64,000 nt of DNA from Oscillospiraceae bacterium. GTDB lineage: Bacteria; Bacillota; Clostridia; Oscillospirales; QAMX01. The position numbers and the translations under genes were made by a program. The DNA is taken from contig SVLQ01000013.1 in assembly GCA_015067825.1 (NCBI GenBank), positions 31,072-95,071 on the forward strand, read 5' to 3'. Positions 17,074-25,736 of the stretch are shown here, piece after piece; position 1 is the first letter of the stretch, and each line of letters begins with the position of its first letter. The notes beneath the pieces were generated by a model, which had not been told where the DNA came from, did no database searches, and saw only the letters and a program-made list of their open reading frames with translations.

Positions 17074-18978
17074 ATGTACAAGATTTCTGTTCCGCTCGTT
17101 CGTTACGACGAGTTTCACGAAGAAAATTTAGCGCATTTACGCCGTTTTGGTGCTGAACGCGTGTTTTTATGTCCGAGCCGCGGATTCGGCAGTGAAGAGG
17201 AAAAACGCGCGGAATACGCGCGCCTCGCCGAAAACATCCGTTTCTACACCGATGCCGGCTATGAGGTCGGCGTTTGGATCTCGACGATCGGCCACGGCGG
17301 TGAGCTCGTGGGCGGCCCCGACGGCGCGGCAACGGCCAGCTTTACACGCCTGATCGGACTTAGGGGGCGGTCGACGAGCGATTCCTTCTGTCCGCTCGAT
17401 CCAGCCTTTTCCAAAACGATCTGCGACCACATTGAAAACATCGCCCGCTGCGGCCCCAAGCTGATCATGGTCGACGACGACTACCGTCTCGCCTCGCGCA
17501 ACGACTGCGGCTGCACCTGCGAGCGCCACATGGCAGAATACGAAAAGCGCCTCGGCGAAAAGATCGCGCGCGAGGACGTGCTCGCCAAGGTCTTTACCGG
17601 CGGCAAGAACAAATACCGCGACGCGTGGCTCGGGCTCATGGGCGACACGCTGCGGGATTTCGCTCGGCAGATGCGGGCGGCCGTCGACCGCGTGGACCCG
17701 ACGATCCGTTTGGGCGCGTGCTCGTGCATGTCGGTCTGGGACAGCGACGGCGTGGATTCCATCGAGTTGGCGCGGATCTTTGCCGGTTCGACCAAGCCGT
17801 TTTTGCGCCTGATCGGTGCGGCCTACTGGCCGGCATTTTGGGCGCCGCCGTGCAACCGCCTCGCCTACGTCGCCGAGCTGGAGCGGATGCAGCGCCATTG
17901 GTGCGAGGGCGAGGACATTGAGATCTTCGGCGAGGGCGACGTGTATCCGCGCCCGCGCTACGTTGTGCCGGCGGCAAATCTGGAAGCGTTCGACACGATC
18001 TTGCGCGCCGACGGCGGGTTGGACGGCTGTTTAAAATACGGCGTCGACTATTTTTCGTCGGCGAATTACGAAATGGGCTACGCTTTGCGCGCCGAGCGTA
18101 ACCGCCCGCTTTACGTGGCGATCGAAAAGGCGTTTGCCGGCAAGCGCGCCGTCGGAGTCGGCGTGGCCTGCACGATGAAAAAAATTGCGGAAAAGGTCTT
18201 TTCCGACCCGCAGCGCGAGATCGGCGTTTGCTACGATAACGGATTCTTCCAGCCCGAGCAGCAGCTTTTGACCGAGTGCTCGCTGCCGATCACCTACGAC
18301 GCCGCCCCGACGATGGCGGTATTCGGTGAAAACGCGCGCCATCTCGACCTCAGCGCGCTGCCCAAGGGGCTTTTGCTCGACGTTCCCGCCGCGCTGATTT
18401 TGGAGGCGCGCGGCCTGGACGTCGGGTTGGCGGCAGCCGAGCCTTTGGCGAAGACCCCCACGGCGTTTTCGTTCCCAACTTACGCCGAGCGCACGCCGAT
18501 GGGTTCGGCAACCGGGTTGATGGCCGCGAGATTTAAGGATGGTGCTGCGGTTTTGGCGGAATTTGACGGGGAGCAGGCGCATCCGGCCGTCGCGCGGTAC
18601 GAAAATGCGCAGGGGCTGCGCACCGTGATCCTCGCGATCGACGGCGAAAAGGCGATCGCCAACGACCGTTTCCGCCGCAACTATTGTCTGCCGAAGCTGC
18701 TGGGCGAGCTGCTCGCATGGGCAGGGCGCGAGCCCTTGCCGGCAACGTGCTTTGGGCATCCGGATCTTTACCTGATGGTCAAGCGCGACGAAAAGGAGCT
18801 TTCCGTTGGGATGTGGAACCTCTTTGCCGACGAGGTGCTTTGTCCGACCGTTGTGCTCGACAAGGCCTACACGGCAATCGAGACGATCAACGGCGAGGCC
18901 GCGCTGGAAAGTAATACCGTGCGGTTTTCCACCGATATCCCCGCGTTTGGCTTTGCCGGATTCACCGTTTCTCTGTAG
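17074..18978 (+). CDS. Large soluble protein of unknown function, possibly a glycoside-hydrolase-like TIM barrel
   Basis: 634 aa, no signal peptide. I do not recognise the family with certainty. The first 350 residues look like an alpha/beta barrel (strands such as VGVWISTIGHGG, LIMVDDDYRLASR, IRLGACSC, IEIFGEGDVYPRP), with acidic residues at strand ends, e.g. DDDY near 140 and EGD near 288. A cysteine-rich NDCGCTCERH follows the DDDY strand. The C-terminal 250 residues resemble the accessory domains of GH42-type enzymes. Start at 17074 (MYKISVPL) follows AGAAGG; an ATG at 17053 precedes that site. Its neighbours (GH27, flavoprotein) make a carbohydrate role plausible but unproven. Confidence 0.75.
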   Translation: MYKISVPLVRYDEFHEENLAHLRRFGAERVFLCPSRGFGSEEEKRAEYARLAENIRFYTDAGYEVGVWISTIGHGGELVGGPDGAATASFTRLIGLRGRSTSDSFCPLDPAFSKTICDHIENIARCGPKLIMVDDDYRLASRNDCGCTCERHMAEYEKRLGEKIAREDVLAKVFTGGKNKYRDAWLGLMGDTLRDFARQMRAAVDRVDPTIRLGACSCMSVWDSDGVDSIELARIFAGSTKPFLRLIGAAYWPAFWAPPCNRLAYVAELERMQRHWCEGEDIEIFGEGDVYPRPRYVVPAANLEAFDTILRADGGLDGCLKYGVDYFSSANYEMGYALRAERNRPLYVAIEKAFAGKRAVGVGVACTMKKIAEKVFSDPQREIGVCYDNGFFQPEQQLLTECSLPITYDAAPTMAVFGENARHLDLSALPKGLLLDVPAALILEARGLDVGLAAAEPLAKTPTAFSFPTYAERTPMGSATGLMAARFKDGAAVLAEFDGEQAHPAVARYENAQGLRTVILAIDGEKAIANDRFRRNYCLPKLLGELLAWAGREPLPATCFGHPDLYLMVKRDEKELSVGMWNLFADEVLCPTVVLDKAYTAIETINGEAALESNTVRFSTDIPAFGFAGFTVSL

Positions 18979-18984
18979 GTGAGG

Positions 18985-19165
18985 TTTTTCCACCCAGAAC
19001 AAACGGCGGGAGCAAGCCCCCGCCCTACGATGTTTTTGTAACCACCCGACGCGCGATTAACAGCACCCGTGGAGGACGGCCTCTGCGCCGTCCCACAACG
19101 TACCGATCTCCTCGCGGTGAGGTTTCTCCACCCGCAGCAATCGGGCGGATGATATCCACCCCTAC
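18985..19165. repeat. Mosaic of short palindromic cassettes
   Basis: Contains GGCGGGAGCAAGCCCCCGCC near 19005, an imperfect GGACGGC-CTCTGCGCC-GTCC cassette near 19074, and GGGCGGATGATATCCACCCC near 19143, separated by TTTCTCCACCCGCAG-type linkers. Non-coding. Confidence 0.75.
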
Positions 19166-19215
19166 GGCGTGTTTGCAACCGTGCGGCACCAAAACCAATT
19201 TCCATGCGATTTCGT

Positions 19216-19254
19216 AAAAAAACAGGATGATACAGCCGTATCATCCTGTTTTTT
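19216..19254. terminator. Bidirectional intrinsic terminator between convergent genes
   Basis: Arms AACAGGATGATAC and GTATCATCCTGTT around AGCC, A-run before and T-run after. It serves the GNAT gene (minus) and possibly the gene ending at 18978 (plus). Confidence 0.9.
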
Positions 19255-19255
19255 G

Positions 19256-19846
19256 CTATTTTTTTGCAACAAATTTCGCGTATTCTTTCACCGTGATCTC
19301 GTAGCTCTCAAACCGCAGATACTCGCCATGATGCGGTACAGCCGTCTGGCTGCGCCCCATGTGGCGCATACCGCACGCCGCAAGCACGTAGCCCGAACGC
19401 TCGTTGCCGACGAAATGACAGCCGTAGATCTTGCGGAACCCGACGCGCCCAAACGCAAATTCCAAAACCGCGGCGGCAGCCTCGTGCGCGAGACCCTTGC
19501 CCCACCAGTTTTGCCCCAGCGAATAGGCGAGGTTGGCCGTTTTCGCGTGCGGCAGCACCTCGGTGAGCGTGGTCATGCCGATGCATTCCCCGCTCGCCTT
19601 CTCAAAAACGCCCCAGTAGAAAACGTCGCGCTGAAAATACCCTTCCAGCTTAGCGGCGATAAAATCGCATACGTCGGTGTATTCCGGCATCCGGCGGGAG
19701 GTCATAAAGCGGTAGACCTCGACGTCGGCCGCCCAGTTTTTGTGCATCGACGCCGCATCGGCCAACGTCAGCCGCCGCAGGGTGAGCCGCGGCGTTTCGA
19801 TCGTGACCGTGCCGCAGAGATCAAGCGGTTTTTGCGAGAAGATCAT
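19256..19846 (-). CDS. GNAT-family N-acetyltransferase (RimJ/RimL-like)
   Basis: 196 aa. It has the typical opening ETPRLTLRRLTLADA, the central YSLGQNWWGKGLAHEA acetyl-CoA-binding segment, and the late NERSGYVLAACGMRHMG region of this family. Substrate is unknown; relatives acetylate ribosomal proteins, amino acids or small molecules. The start codon overlaps the serS stop by four bases (ATGA), so it is the last gene of a serS operon. Confidence 0.88.
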   Translation of the reverse strand: MIFSQKPLDLCGTVTIETPRLTLRRLTLADAASMHKNWAADVEVYRFMTSRRMPEYTDVCDFIAAKLEGYFQRDVFYWGVFEKASGECIGMTTLTEVLPHAKTANLAYSLGQNWWGKGLAHEAAAAVLEFAFGRVGFRKIYGCHFVGNERSGYVLAACGMRHMGRSQTAVPHHGEYLRFESYEITVKEYAKFVAKK

Positions 19847-21138
19847 TTTGCGTCGCGGGTGAGAACTTCGATGCCGCCGAGGTACTTACGGAGCACTTCA
19901 GGCACGACAACGTCGCCGTTGGCGAGCTGATTCTGTTCGACGATCGCCGGCAGGATGCGCGAGGTGGCAAGGCCGGAACCGTTCAGCGTGTGGAGGAATT
20001 CGGTCTGCTTGGATCCGTCGCGGCGGAAACGCATCATGCCGCGGCGCGCCTGGTATTCGCGGGCGTTGGAGACCGACGAAACTTCCTTGTAGCCGTCCAT
20101 CGACGGGATATGGATCTCGATATCGTAGGTGCGCGCCATCGAGGCCGAGCAGTCGGCGGCGGCGAGCTTGACCGTGCGGAAGTGGAAGCCAAGGCCCTTC
20201 ACGAGCGCTTCGGCCTTGCCGACGAGCTCTTCAAACGCTTCGTCGGATTTCTCCGGCAGCGTGTACTGGACCATTTCGACCTTGTTGAACTGGTGGCCGC
20301 GGACCATACCGCGTTCGTCGGCGCGGTAGCTGCCGGCTTCGCGGCGGAAGCAGGGCGTGTAGGAGATGTATTTGCGCGGAAGATCGGCTTCGGTGAGGAT
20401 TTCGTCGCGGTGGAGGCTGACGAGCGCGGTTTCGGCGGTCGGCAGCATGAAGCGGCGCTGCTGATCTTCAGCGGTGTCGAGCCAGTAAACGTCTTCGGCG
20501 AATTTCGGGAACTGACCGGCGGTCAGGCCGCATTCGTAGCCGAGCATATGCGGCACGAGAACGAGCTCGTAGCCGTCGGCGATGTGGGTGTCGATGAAGT
20601 AGTTGAGCAGGGCCCATTCCAGACGGGCGCCCAGACCGCGATAGATCCAGAAGCCGCTGCCCGAGAGCTTGGTGCCGCGCGGGTAGTCGATCAGACCGAG
20701 GTTGGTGCAGAGATCGACGTGGTTTTTGGGTTCAAAGTCGAAAACGTGCGGTTCGCCGTAGTAGCGGATCGGTTCGTTGTTTTCTTTGCCGCCGGGCGCG
20801 AGGTCTTTGTCCGGCAGGTTCGGCAGCGAGAGCATCAGCGTGCGGTATTCGGCGTCGACTTCCTTGAGCTGGGCGTCGGAGGCCTTGATCTCTTCGGCGA
20901 TGGCCTTCATCTCGGCCATGATCGGCGCGACGTCTTCGCCCGCTTTTTTCTTCATCGGGATCTCTTTCGATGCCTTGTTCTGGCGGGCCTTGAGCTGTTC
21001 GCCGTTGTGGATCAGATCGCGGCGCTTTTCATCGAGCTCGAGAATGCGGTCGATCTCGGCGCAGCAGTCGCTGCCCTTGGCGAGCAGGCGATCCTTCACG
21101 TCCTGCGGATTTTCTTTGATCAATTTGATATCCAGCAT
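19843..21138 (-). CDS. serS: Seryl-tRNA synthetase
   Basis: Class II aminoacyl-tRNA synthetase. 431 aa from ATG 21138 (MLDIKLIKENP), which follows AAAAGGA; the upstream TTG at 21147 would add three residues. The N-terminal coiled-coil arm spans about residues 30-105. Motif 2 is seen as FRREAGSYRADERGM and motif 3 as NGSGLATSRILPAIVEQNQ. The GNAT gene overlaps its stop. Confidence 0.97.
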   Translation of the reverse strand: MLDIKLIKENPQDVKDRLLAKGSDCCAEIDRILELDEKRRDLIHNGEQLKARQNKASKEIPMKKKAGEDVAPIMAEMKAIAEEIKASDAQLKEVDAEYRTLMLSLPNLPDKDLAPGGKENNEPIRYYGEPHVFDFEPKNHVDLCTNLGLIDYPRGTKLSGSGFWIYRGLGARLEWALLNYFIDTHIADGYELVLVPHMLGYECGLTAGQFPKFAEDVYWLDTAEDQQRRFMLPTAETALVSLHRDEILTEADLPRKYISYTPCFRREAGSYRADERGMVRGHQFNKVEMVQYTLPEKSDEAFEELVGKAEALVKGLGFHFRTVKLAAADCSASMARTYDIEIHIPSMDGYKEVSSVSNAREYQARRGMMRFRRDGSKQTEFLHTLNGSGLATSRILPAIVEQNQLANGDVVVPEVLRKYLGGIEVLTRDAK

Positions 21139-21225
21139 ATTTTTCAATCCTTTTCCTGTAATATTCTTATATTTATTTTTATACTGTGCTTCTAAAAGTC
21201 TGCTGAGGTTTGTCTTATGTGCAGT

Positions 21226-21789
21226 TTACCGTTTCTGTTGATAATCCGCGCATTCGACGAAGTTCCAAGTACTGCCTTCTTTCCAATAATTAAACTGCTC
21301 ATCTTTTGAAAAAGCGGCAATCGGTCTGTCACAATTTTTTGGAATAAATATTTTTTCAAAGGTCGAGGCGGTATCACTACAATAAACGTTTGTGGCAACA
21401 CTGCCGTAAAATTCCGTTTGGTAGCAATGCTCTGCTCCGAAATCGTCAATTACAACCAACGCCTCTCTGACGATCAGTTCCCGATTGGGTTCATCAGACA
21501 TCAATTGAATAAGTTTGTCGGCATCAAAATAGCGGTTTGCATATTTGACGAATGGTCCCGGGAAGCCGTTGAGCGCAGTGATGTAGAATCCGGCATCTGT
21601 TACGGCAACAGATTTTTTTATCTTGGAAAATGCGATTTTTGCAGAGTTTCGGGCGATATCCAAAACATTTTCGCTTTGAATTTCTTCTAAATTCATTTGG
21701 TTTCGCACGAGCGAAATTCCTTTATACTTCAAAATGCTATCCGCAATAGCGAATTTTACGCGGTTGGAAGTGATAAAAGTAATTTTCAT
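21226..21789 (-). CDS. HAM1/RdgB-like non-canonical purine NTP pyrophosphatase
   Basis: 187 aa. The opening KITFITSNRVKFAIADSIL matches the family's substrate-binding loop (normally T-x-N-x-x-K), and VAVTDAGFYITALNGFPGPF matches the conserved E/T-D-S/A-G-L-x-x-ALNG-PG motif that follows. It would remove inosine or xanthosine triphosphates. The sequence is divergent and clearly more AT-rich than its neighbours, with a weaker ribosome site (AAAGAG), consistent with recent acquisition. Start ATG at 21789; an upstream TTG would add two residues. Confidence 0.75.
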   Translation of the reverse strand: MKITFITSNRVKFAIADSILKYKGISLVRNQMNLEEIQSENVLDIARNSAKIAFSKIKKSVAVTDAGFYITALNGFPGPFVKYANRYFDADKLIQLMSDEPNRELIVREALVVIDDFGAEHCYQTEFYGSVATNVYCSDTASTFEKIFIPKNCDRPIAAFSKDEQFNYWKEGSTWNFVECADYQQKR

Positions 21790-21833
21790 ATGCAATTCTC
21801 TTTCAAAATCTTATGTTGCGGTGTGCCGGGTCT

Positions 21834-22691
21834 TTACTTTCTGCGGAGAATCTTTAGGATCTCGTCGAGATCGTCGAGACTCTGATAATCGATGACGACC
21901 TTGCCCTTCGATTTGCTTCTTGGCGCGATCTTCACGCTTCTGCCGAGCTCCACAGAAAGCTCACGCGAGAGCTCACCGACGTAGTCGGGTTCGGCGGAAA
22001 CCGGCTTCAGCTCGATCTCCTGCTCTTTTTGTATCCGCTTGACAAGTGCCTCAGTCTGCCGCACCGAAAGCTCTCCGTCGATCACCGTCTGCGCGGCGGT
22101 TTCGATCAGCTTGGCCGATTTCAGCGCGAGCAGCGCGCGGGCGTGGCCGGCTGAAAGCGAGCCGTCGATCACCAGCTTGGCGACCGCATCGGGCAGATCG
22201 AGAAGGCGCATCGCATTGGTGACCGCACTGCGGCTTTTGCCGACGCGCTCGGCGACGTCTTCCTGCGTCAAACCGTAGCTTGCAATCAGCGAGCGGAAGC
22301 CGGCGGCTTCTTCGATCGGGTTTAAGTCGGCGCGCTGCAGATTTTCCACCAGCGCGATCTCTGCGGCGGCCAGTTCGTCAGCCTCCAGGATGATCACCGG
22401 CACTTCGGTGAGTCCGGCGATGCGCGCCGCGCGGTAGCGGCGTTCGCCGGCGATCAGCTTGTAGCGGTCTTCACCGAGCTTGCGCACGGTCAGTGGCGTG
22501 ACCACGCCGTGGCGGGCAATGCTGTCGGCGAGGGTGGAGAGCTGCGCTTCGTCAAAATAGCGGCGCGGTTGCTCGCGGTTGGGTTCGATCGCACTGATTG
22601 CAAGCATCGCGACCGGCCCGGTCGATTGTTCTTCGGGCGGCGCGCCGAACAGTTCGTCCAGTCCGCGGCCAAGCCCGGCAAATTTTGCCAT
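21834..22691 (-). CDS. parB: Chromosome-partitioning protein ParB/Spo0J
   Basis: CTP-dependent DNA clamp that loads at parS and spreads. 285 aa. It begins with AKFAGLGRGLDELFG, the N-terminal peptide that stimulates ParA ATPase; the CTP-binding motif GERRYRAARIAG and the helix-turn-helix LTQEDVAERVGKSRSAVTNA follow; a C-terminal dimerisation domain ends the protein. ATG at 22691 has GGAG at six bases. It lies 61 nt after parA. Two consensus parS sites are in the window. Confidence 0.96.
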   Translation of the reverse strand: MAKFAGLGRGLDELFGAPPEEQSTGPVAMLAISAIEPNREQPRRYFDEAQLSTLADSIARHGVVTPLTVRKLGEDRYKLIAGERRYRAARIAGLTEVPVIILEADELAAAEIALVENLQRADLNPIEEAAGFRSLIASYGLTQEDVAERVGKSRSAVTNAMRLLDLPDAVAKLVIDGSLSAGHARALLALKSAKLIETAAQTVIDGELSVRQTEALVKRIQKEQEIELKPVSAEPDYVGELSRELSVELGRSVKIAPRSKSKGKVVIDYQSLDDLDEILKILRRK

Positions 22692-22752
22692 ATATCGCTC
22701 CATTTCTCCGTTTACGGTTCAAAAACCGCACGGTTTTGGGAAATTTCAAACT

Positions 22753-23538
22753 TCAGCGTTTTGCGAGCCGAACCCGCGCGATGAACTCCTCGGTCAGCTC
22801 GTTGTAGCATTTCGCACCCTTCGAGTGCTTGTCGTAGAACTGCACGGGCTTGCCGTGGCTCGGCGCTTCGCTCAAACGCACGTTGCGCACGATTACTGTT
22901 TTGTAGATCTTGTCGGCGAAGTATTTTTTCACCTCTCTGACGACCTGTGCGGCCAGATTTGTGCGGCCGTCGAACATCGTAAAGAGGAAGCCGTTGATCT
23001 CGAGCTTGGGGTTCAGACGCTTGCGGACCGAACGGATCGTCTCGACCATCATCGTCAGCCCTTCAAGCGCGAAATATTCGCATTGCAGCGGGATCATCAC
23101 GCCGTCGGCGGCGGTGAGCGCGTTGATCATCAAAAGCCCCAAACCCGGCGGGCAGTCGATGACAATCACATCGTAGGCACTTTTGAGCGGATCGAGGATG
23201 TTTTTTAGGCAGTATTCGCGCTTTTCGCGGTTGACGAGCATGATCTCGCTGCCGGCGAGGTCGAGGCTGGAAGGGATGATATCGCCGAATTTGGTTTTAT
23301 GGACGGCAGAAGCGGGATCGCCCTCACCCCCGAGCAGGTCGAAGATATTTTTTTGCGCGTCGCGTTTGGAAACGCCAAAGCTCGAGGTCGCGTTGCCCTG
23401 CGGGTCAAAATCGACGAGCAGCACGCGGTATCCTGCGAGCGTGAGCCCGGCAGACAAGTTGACAGCCGTCGTCGTTTTGCCGACACCGCCTTTTTGGTTG
23501 GCGACCGCAATAGTCAGTGCCCCTTGTGATGCTGTCAT
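22753..23538 (-). CDS. parA: Chromosome-partitioning ATPase ParA/Soj
   Basis: Deviant-Walker ATPase that acts with ParB in origin segregation and in DnaA control. 261 aa from ATG 23538 (AGGAG at eight bases). The Walker A is NQKGGVGKTTTAVNLSAGL, with both signature lysines; the Walker B region is YDVIVIDCPPGLG. No N-terminal helix-turn-helix, so it is the chromosomal short form. A promoter and parS lie immediately upstream. Confidence 0.97.
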   Translation of the reverse strand: MTASQGALTIAVANQKGGVGKTTTAVNLSAGLTLAGYRVLLVDFDPQGNATSSFGVSKRDAQKNIFDLLGGEGDPASAVHKTKFGDIIPSSLDLAGSEIMLVNREKREYCLKNILDPLKSAYDVIVIDCPPGLGLLMINALTAADGVMIPLQCEYFALEGLTMMVETIRSVRKRLNPKLEINGFLFTMFDGRTNLAAQVVREVKKYFADKIYKTVIVRNVRLSEAPSHGKPVQFYDKHSKGAKCYNELTEEFIARVRLAKR

Positions 23539-23576
23539 GTTATCCACTCCTCTCACTGCATAGTTCGTTAGTTTAT

Positions 23577-23605
23577 ATTATACCACACATTGGGAAAAAT
23601 GGAAA
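23577..23605 (-). promoter_or_regulatory. Putative sigma-A promoter of parAB
   Basis: On the minus strand TTTCCA at 23600-23605, 17-bp spacer, TATAAT at 23577-23582, extended by TGG. parS 2 lies 40 bp upstream, so ParB spreading could affect it. Confidence 0.6.
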
Positions 23606-23640
23606 GTTGAAAATGGAAAATTGAAAATTTATTTGCGCGG
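23595..23640. repeat. AT-rich GGAAAATTGAAAAT repeat
   Basis: Short A-rich intergenic repeat (TGGAAAGTTGAAAATGG, then AAAATTGAAAATT) of the same type as at 32478-32585 and 45920-46010. Confidence 0.6.
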
Positions 23641-23644
23641 TTCA

Positions 23645-23660
23645 TGTTTCACGTGAAACA
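23645..23660. promoter_or_regulatory. parS: parS chromosome-partition site 2
   Basis: Perfect TGTTTCACGTGAAACA palindrome just upstream of the parA promoter, about 12 kb from dnaA. Identical to parS 1. Confidence 0.96.
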
Positions 23661-23737
23661 TTCCGGCAATTTGGATATTCGAATTCGAAGATCCGAGGCG
23701 TCTGAAAGTCTTTTTTATATTTCTAAACTATAAAAAT

Positions 23738-23768
23738 TAGCAGTGAAAACAAGGTTTTCACTGCTAAA
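23738..23768. terminator. Intrinsic terminator after mnmA
   Basis: Arms TAGCAGTGAAAAC and GTTTTCACTGCTA around AAG. On the minus strand it follows the mnmA stop and is followed by ATTTTTATAG. Confidence 0.85.
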
Positions 23769-23784
23769 ATATTGGATAATTTAC

Positions 23785-24840
23785 TCAAATGATAATACCG
23801 CCGCCGAAAACGACATTCGTTTCGCCGTCGAGGTCGCCGTAGCAGACCGCCGACTGGCCGGGTGCGGGTGCGCGGACACCGTCGGCGAAGGTGATCACCG
23901 CCGTACCGTCGGAGTTGGGTGTGACCACGCCCTCGGCGTAGGTGCGCGAATGGCGCACGCGCACGCGCACGGGGAAGGTCTCGGCGGGCAGGTAATGCCA
24001 GACGCAGTCCTTCAAAAACACGGTGTGCTTGGTCACGGCGGCGTTATCGGCGAGGGTGACCGTTTTCTTCACCGGGTCGATCGCCGCAACGTAGGCGCGT
24101 TCGCCAAAGGCGAGCGTTAGGCCGCGGCGCTGGCCGATCGTATAGCAATGGATGCCGTCGTGGCGGCCAAGCACGTTGCCGTTAGCGTCGATGAAATCAC
24201 CGCGCAGGCTCTCGAGCGTATCCGCTCCCGCCTCGCGCGCGAGAAAACCAAGGCGGTCGTCGTCGGGGATGAAGCAGATCTCCATGCTGTCGGGCTTTTC
24301 GGCGAGGTCGGGGATCAGATCGGAAGCGAGGAAACGCACCGTTTCCTTATCGACCTCCGCCAGCGGGAATTTCAGCCGTGCAAGGATCTCGGGCGGCAGG
24401 CGGTAAAGCATATACGACTGGTCGTTCCGGCAATTACTGGCGGCGACCAACGGACATTCGCACGACGGCACGCGCACGATGCGCGCGTAGTGGCCGGTCA
24501 CGATCGTTTCGGCGCCGAATTCGTCGGCTGCGCGCACGAGGGTCGGGAACTTGACCGTCGGATTGCAGGAAATACAGGGGTTCGGCGTTTGGCCGCAGAG
24601 GTAACAGGAGATAAACGGCGCGACGACGTGGGTGTCGAGCTCGTCGCTGATATCGACGATGCGGAAGCTGATATCTGCGGCGGTGGCAGCTTTGGCCGCG
24701 GCTTCGGAATCGTCGCGGAAGCGGCGGCTTTTAAGGTAGACGCCGAGCACTTCGTAGCCCTCGCGTTTTAAAAGCGCCGCGCAAACAGCGGAATCGACAC
24801 CGCCGGAAAGTCCTAAAACTGCGCGTTTTGCGTGTTTCAT
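23785..24840 (-). CDS. mnmA: tRNA-specific 2-thiouridylase
   Basis: Thiolates U34 of Lys, Glu and Gln tRNAs using sulfur relayed from a cysteine desulfurase. 351 aa. The N-terminal PP-loop is LGLSGGVDSAVCAALLKREG. The first catalytic cysteine region is CYLCGQTPNPCISCNP and the second is in KPDSMEICFIPDD. A conserved DQSYMLYRL and TIGQRRGL are present. The nifS and nifU homologues lie just upstream in the same direction, fitting a sulfur-transfer group, although 430 bp with a terminator and repeats intervene. Confidence 0.94.
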   Translation of the reverse strand: MKHAKRAVLGLSGGVDSAVCAALLKREGYEVLGVYLKSRRFRDDSEAAAKAATAADISFRIVDISDELDTHVVAPFISCYLCGQTPNPCISCNPTVKFPTLVRAADEFGAETIVTGHYARIVRVPSCECPLVAASNCRNDQSYMLYRLPPEILARLKFPLAEVDKETVRFLASDLIPDLAEKPDSMEICFIPDDDRLGFLAREAGADTLESLRGDFIDANGNVLGRHDGIHCYTIGQRRGLTLAFGERAYVAAIDPVKKTVTLADNAAVTKHTVFLKDCVWHYLPAETFPVRVRVRHSRTYAEGVVTPNSDGTAVITFADGVRAPAPGQSAVCYGDLDGETNVVFGGGIII

Positions 24841-24887
24841 GGTGGTTTCTCCGTTTATTTCGTGGGATTTGGAAGAAAATTAAGGTG

Positions 24888-24920
24888 GAAAAACAGCCGA
24901 CGGAAAGTCGGCTGTTTTTT
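24888..24920. terminator. Bidirectional intrinsic terminator downstream of nifU
   Basis: Arms AAACAGCCGAC and GTCGGCTGTTT around GGAAA, with A- and T-runs at the sides. It lies between nifU and mnmA, so mnmA may have separate transcription. Confidence 0.85.
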
Positions 24921-24934
24921 GTTTTGGTTGTGGG

Positions 24935-25262
24935 GTTTGCGCGGGACGGGAGACCCGTCTCCGACAGAGGTGCGGCTATGGGTACGGCGGGCGATTCGTG
25001 AATCGCCCCTACGACGGTTGTTTGGGACGTGAGCCAAAATCAAACCATGTGCCGATCGTACGTCCGGGAAGCCGCGCGGTTACCGGGATCTCGTAGGGCG
25101 GGGGTTTACTCCCGCCGTTTTTACGGGTAGAGACCCTGTACCGATCAACGGTGGGTTCGTTTTCGGGAGGGCACAGAGGCCCTCCCCTACAAATGCACGG
25201 GATACAGGTGGCAATGGGTTCGTGCAGAACGGGAAACCCATCCCCTACGGCCGCGCGGTTAC
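24935..25262. repeat. Mosaic of short palindromic cassettes between nifU and mnmA
   Basis: Five cassettes: GGGACGGG-AGA-CCCGTC near 24954, GGGCGATTC-GT-GAATCGCCC near 24989, GGCGGG-GGTTTA-CTCCCGCC near 25098, GGGAGGGC-ACAGAG-GCCCTCCC near 25167 and ACGGGAAACCCAT near 25229. Linkers contain CCGCGCGGTTACCGG. No gene seen. Confidence 0.85.
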
Positions 25263-25269
25263 GTTTTGC

Positions 25270-25713
25270 TTATTCTTCCGCTTCGTGAGCGTGCGCGTGG
25301 CAGGCGTCGCAGTCGCCGGTGCAGCCGACAATGGGCGTCGGGTCGATGCCCTGGCGGCGGTAGTAGTCGGCGAGAGCCGATTTGATCGCCTCTTCGGCGA
25401 GGACGGAGCAGTGGATCTTTGCCGGCGGCAGGCCTTCGAGCGCTTCGACGACGGCGGAGTTCGTCAGCTTGAGCGCTTCGCTGATCGGTTTGCCCTTGAC
25501 CATCTCGGTCGCCATCGACGAGGTCGCAACGGCCGCACCGCAGCCGAACGTCTGGAACTTGACGTCTTCGATGATGTCGTTTTCGATCTTCATGTAGATT
25601 TTCATGATATCGCCGCATTTCATGTTGCCGACCTGGCCAACGGCGTTGGCATCTTTCAGTTCACCCACGTTGCGCGGGTTGGCGAAGTGGTCCATCACTT
25701 TTTCGGTATACAT
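25270..25713 (-). CDS. nifU: Iron-sulfur cluster scaffold, NifU/IscU family
   Basis: Scaffold on which [Fe-S] clusters are assembled from sulfur supplied by the adjacent desulfurase. 147 aa. The three ligand cysteines are in NMKCGDIMKIY, TFGCGAAVATSSM and KIHCSVLAEEA. It has a C-terminal tail rich in Cys and His (GCTGDCDACHAHAHEAEE) not found in Escherichia coli IscU. It starts 23 nt after nifS. The gene name is the one usually given in Clostridia; iscU would be equally correct. Confidence 0.94.
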   Translation of the reverse strand: MYTEKVMDHFANPRNVGELKDANAVGQVGNMKCGDIMKIYMKIENDIIEDVKFQTFGCGAAVATSSMATEMVKGKPISEALKLTNSAVVEALEGLPPAKIHCSVLAEEAIKSALADYYRRQGIDPTPIVGCTGDCDACHAHAHEAEE

Positions 25714-25736
25714 AAATTGGTTCCTTCTTTCGTTAC

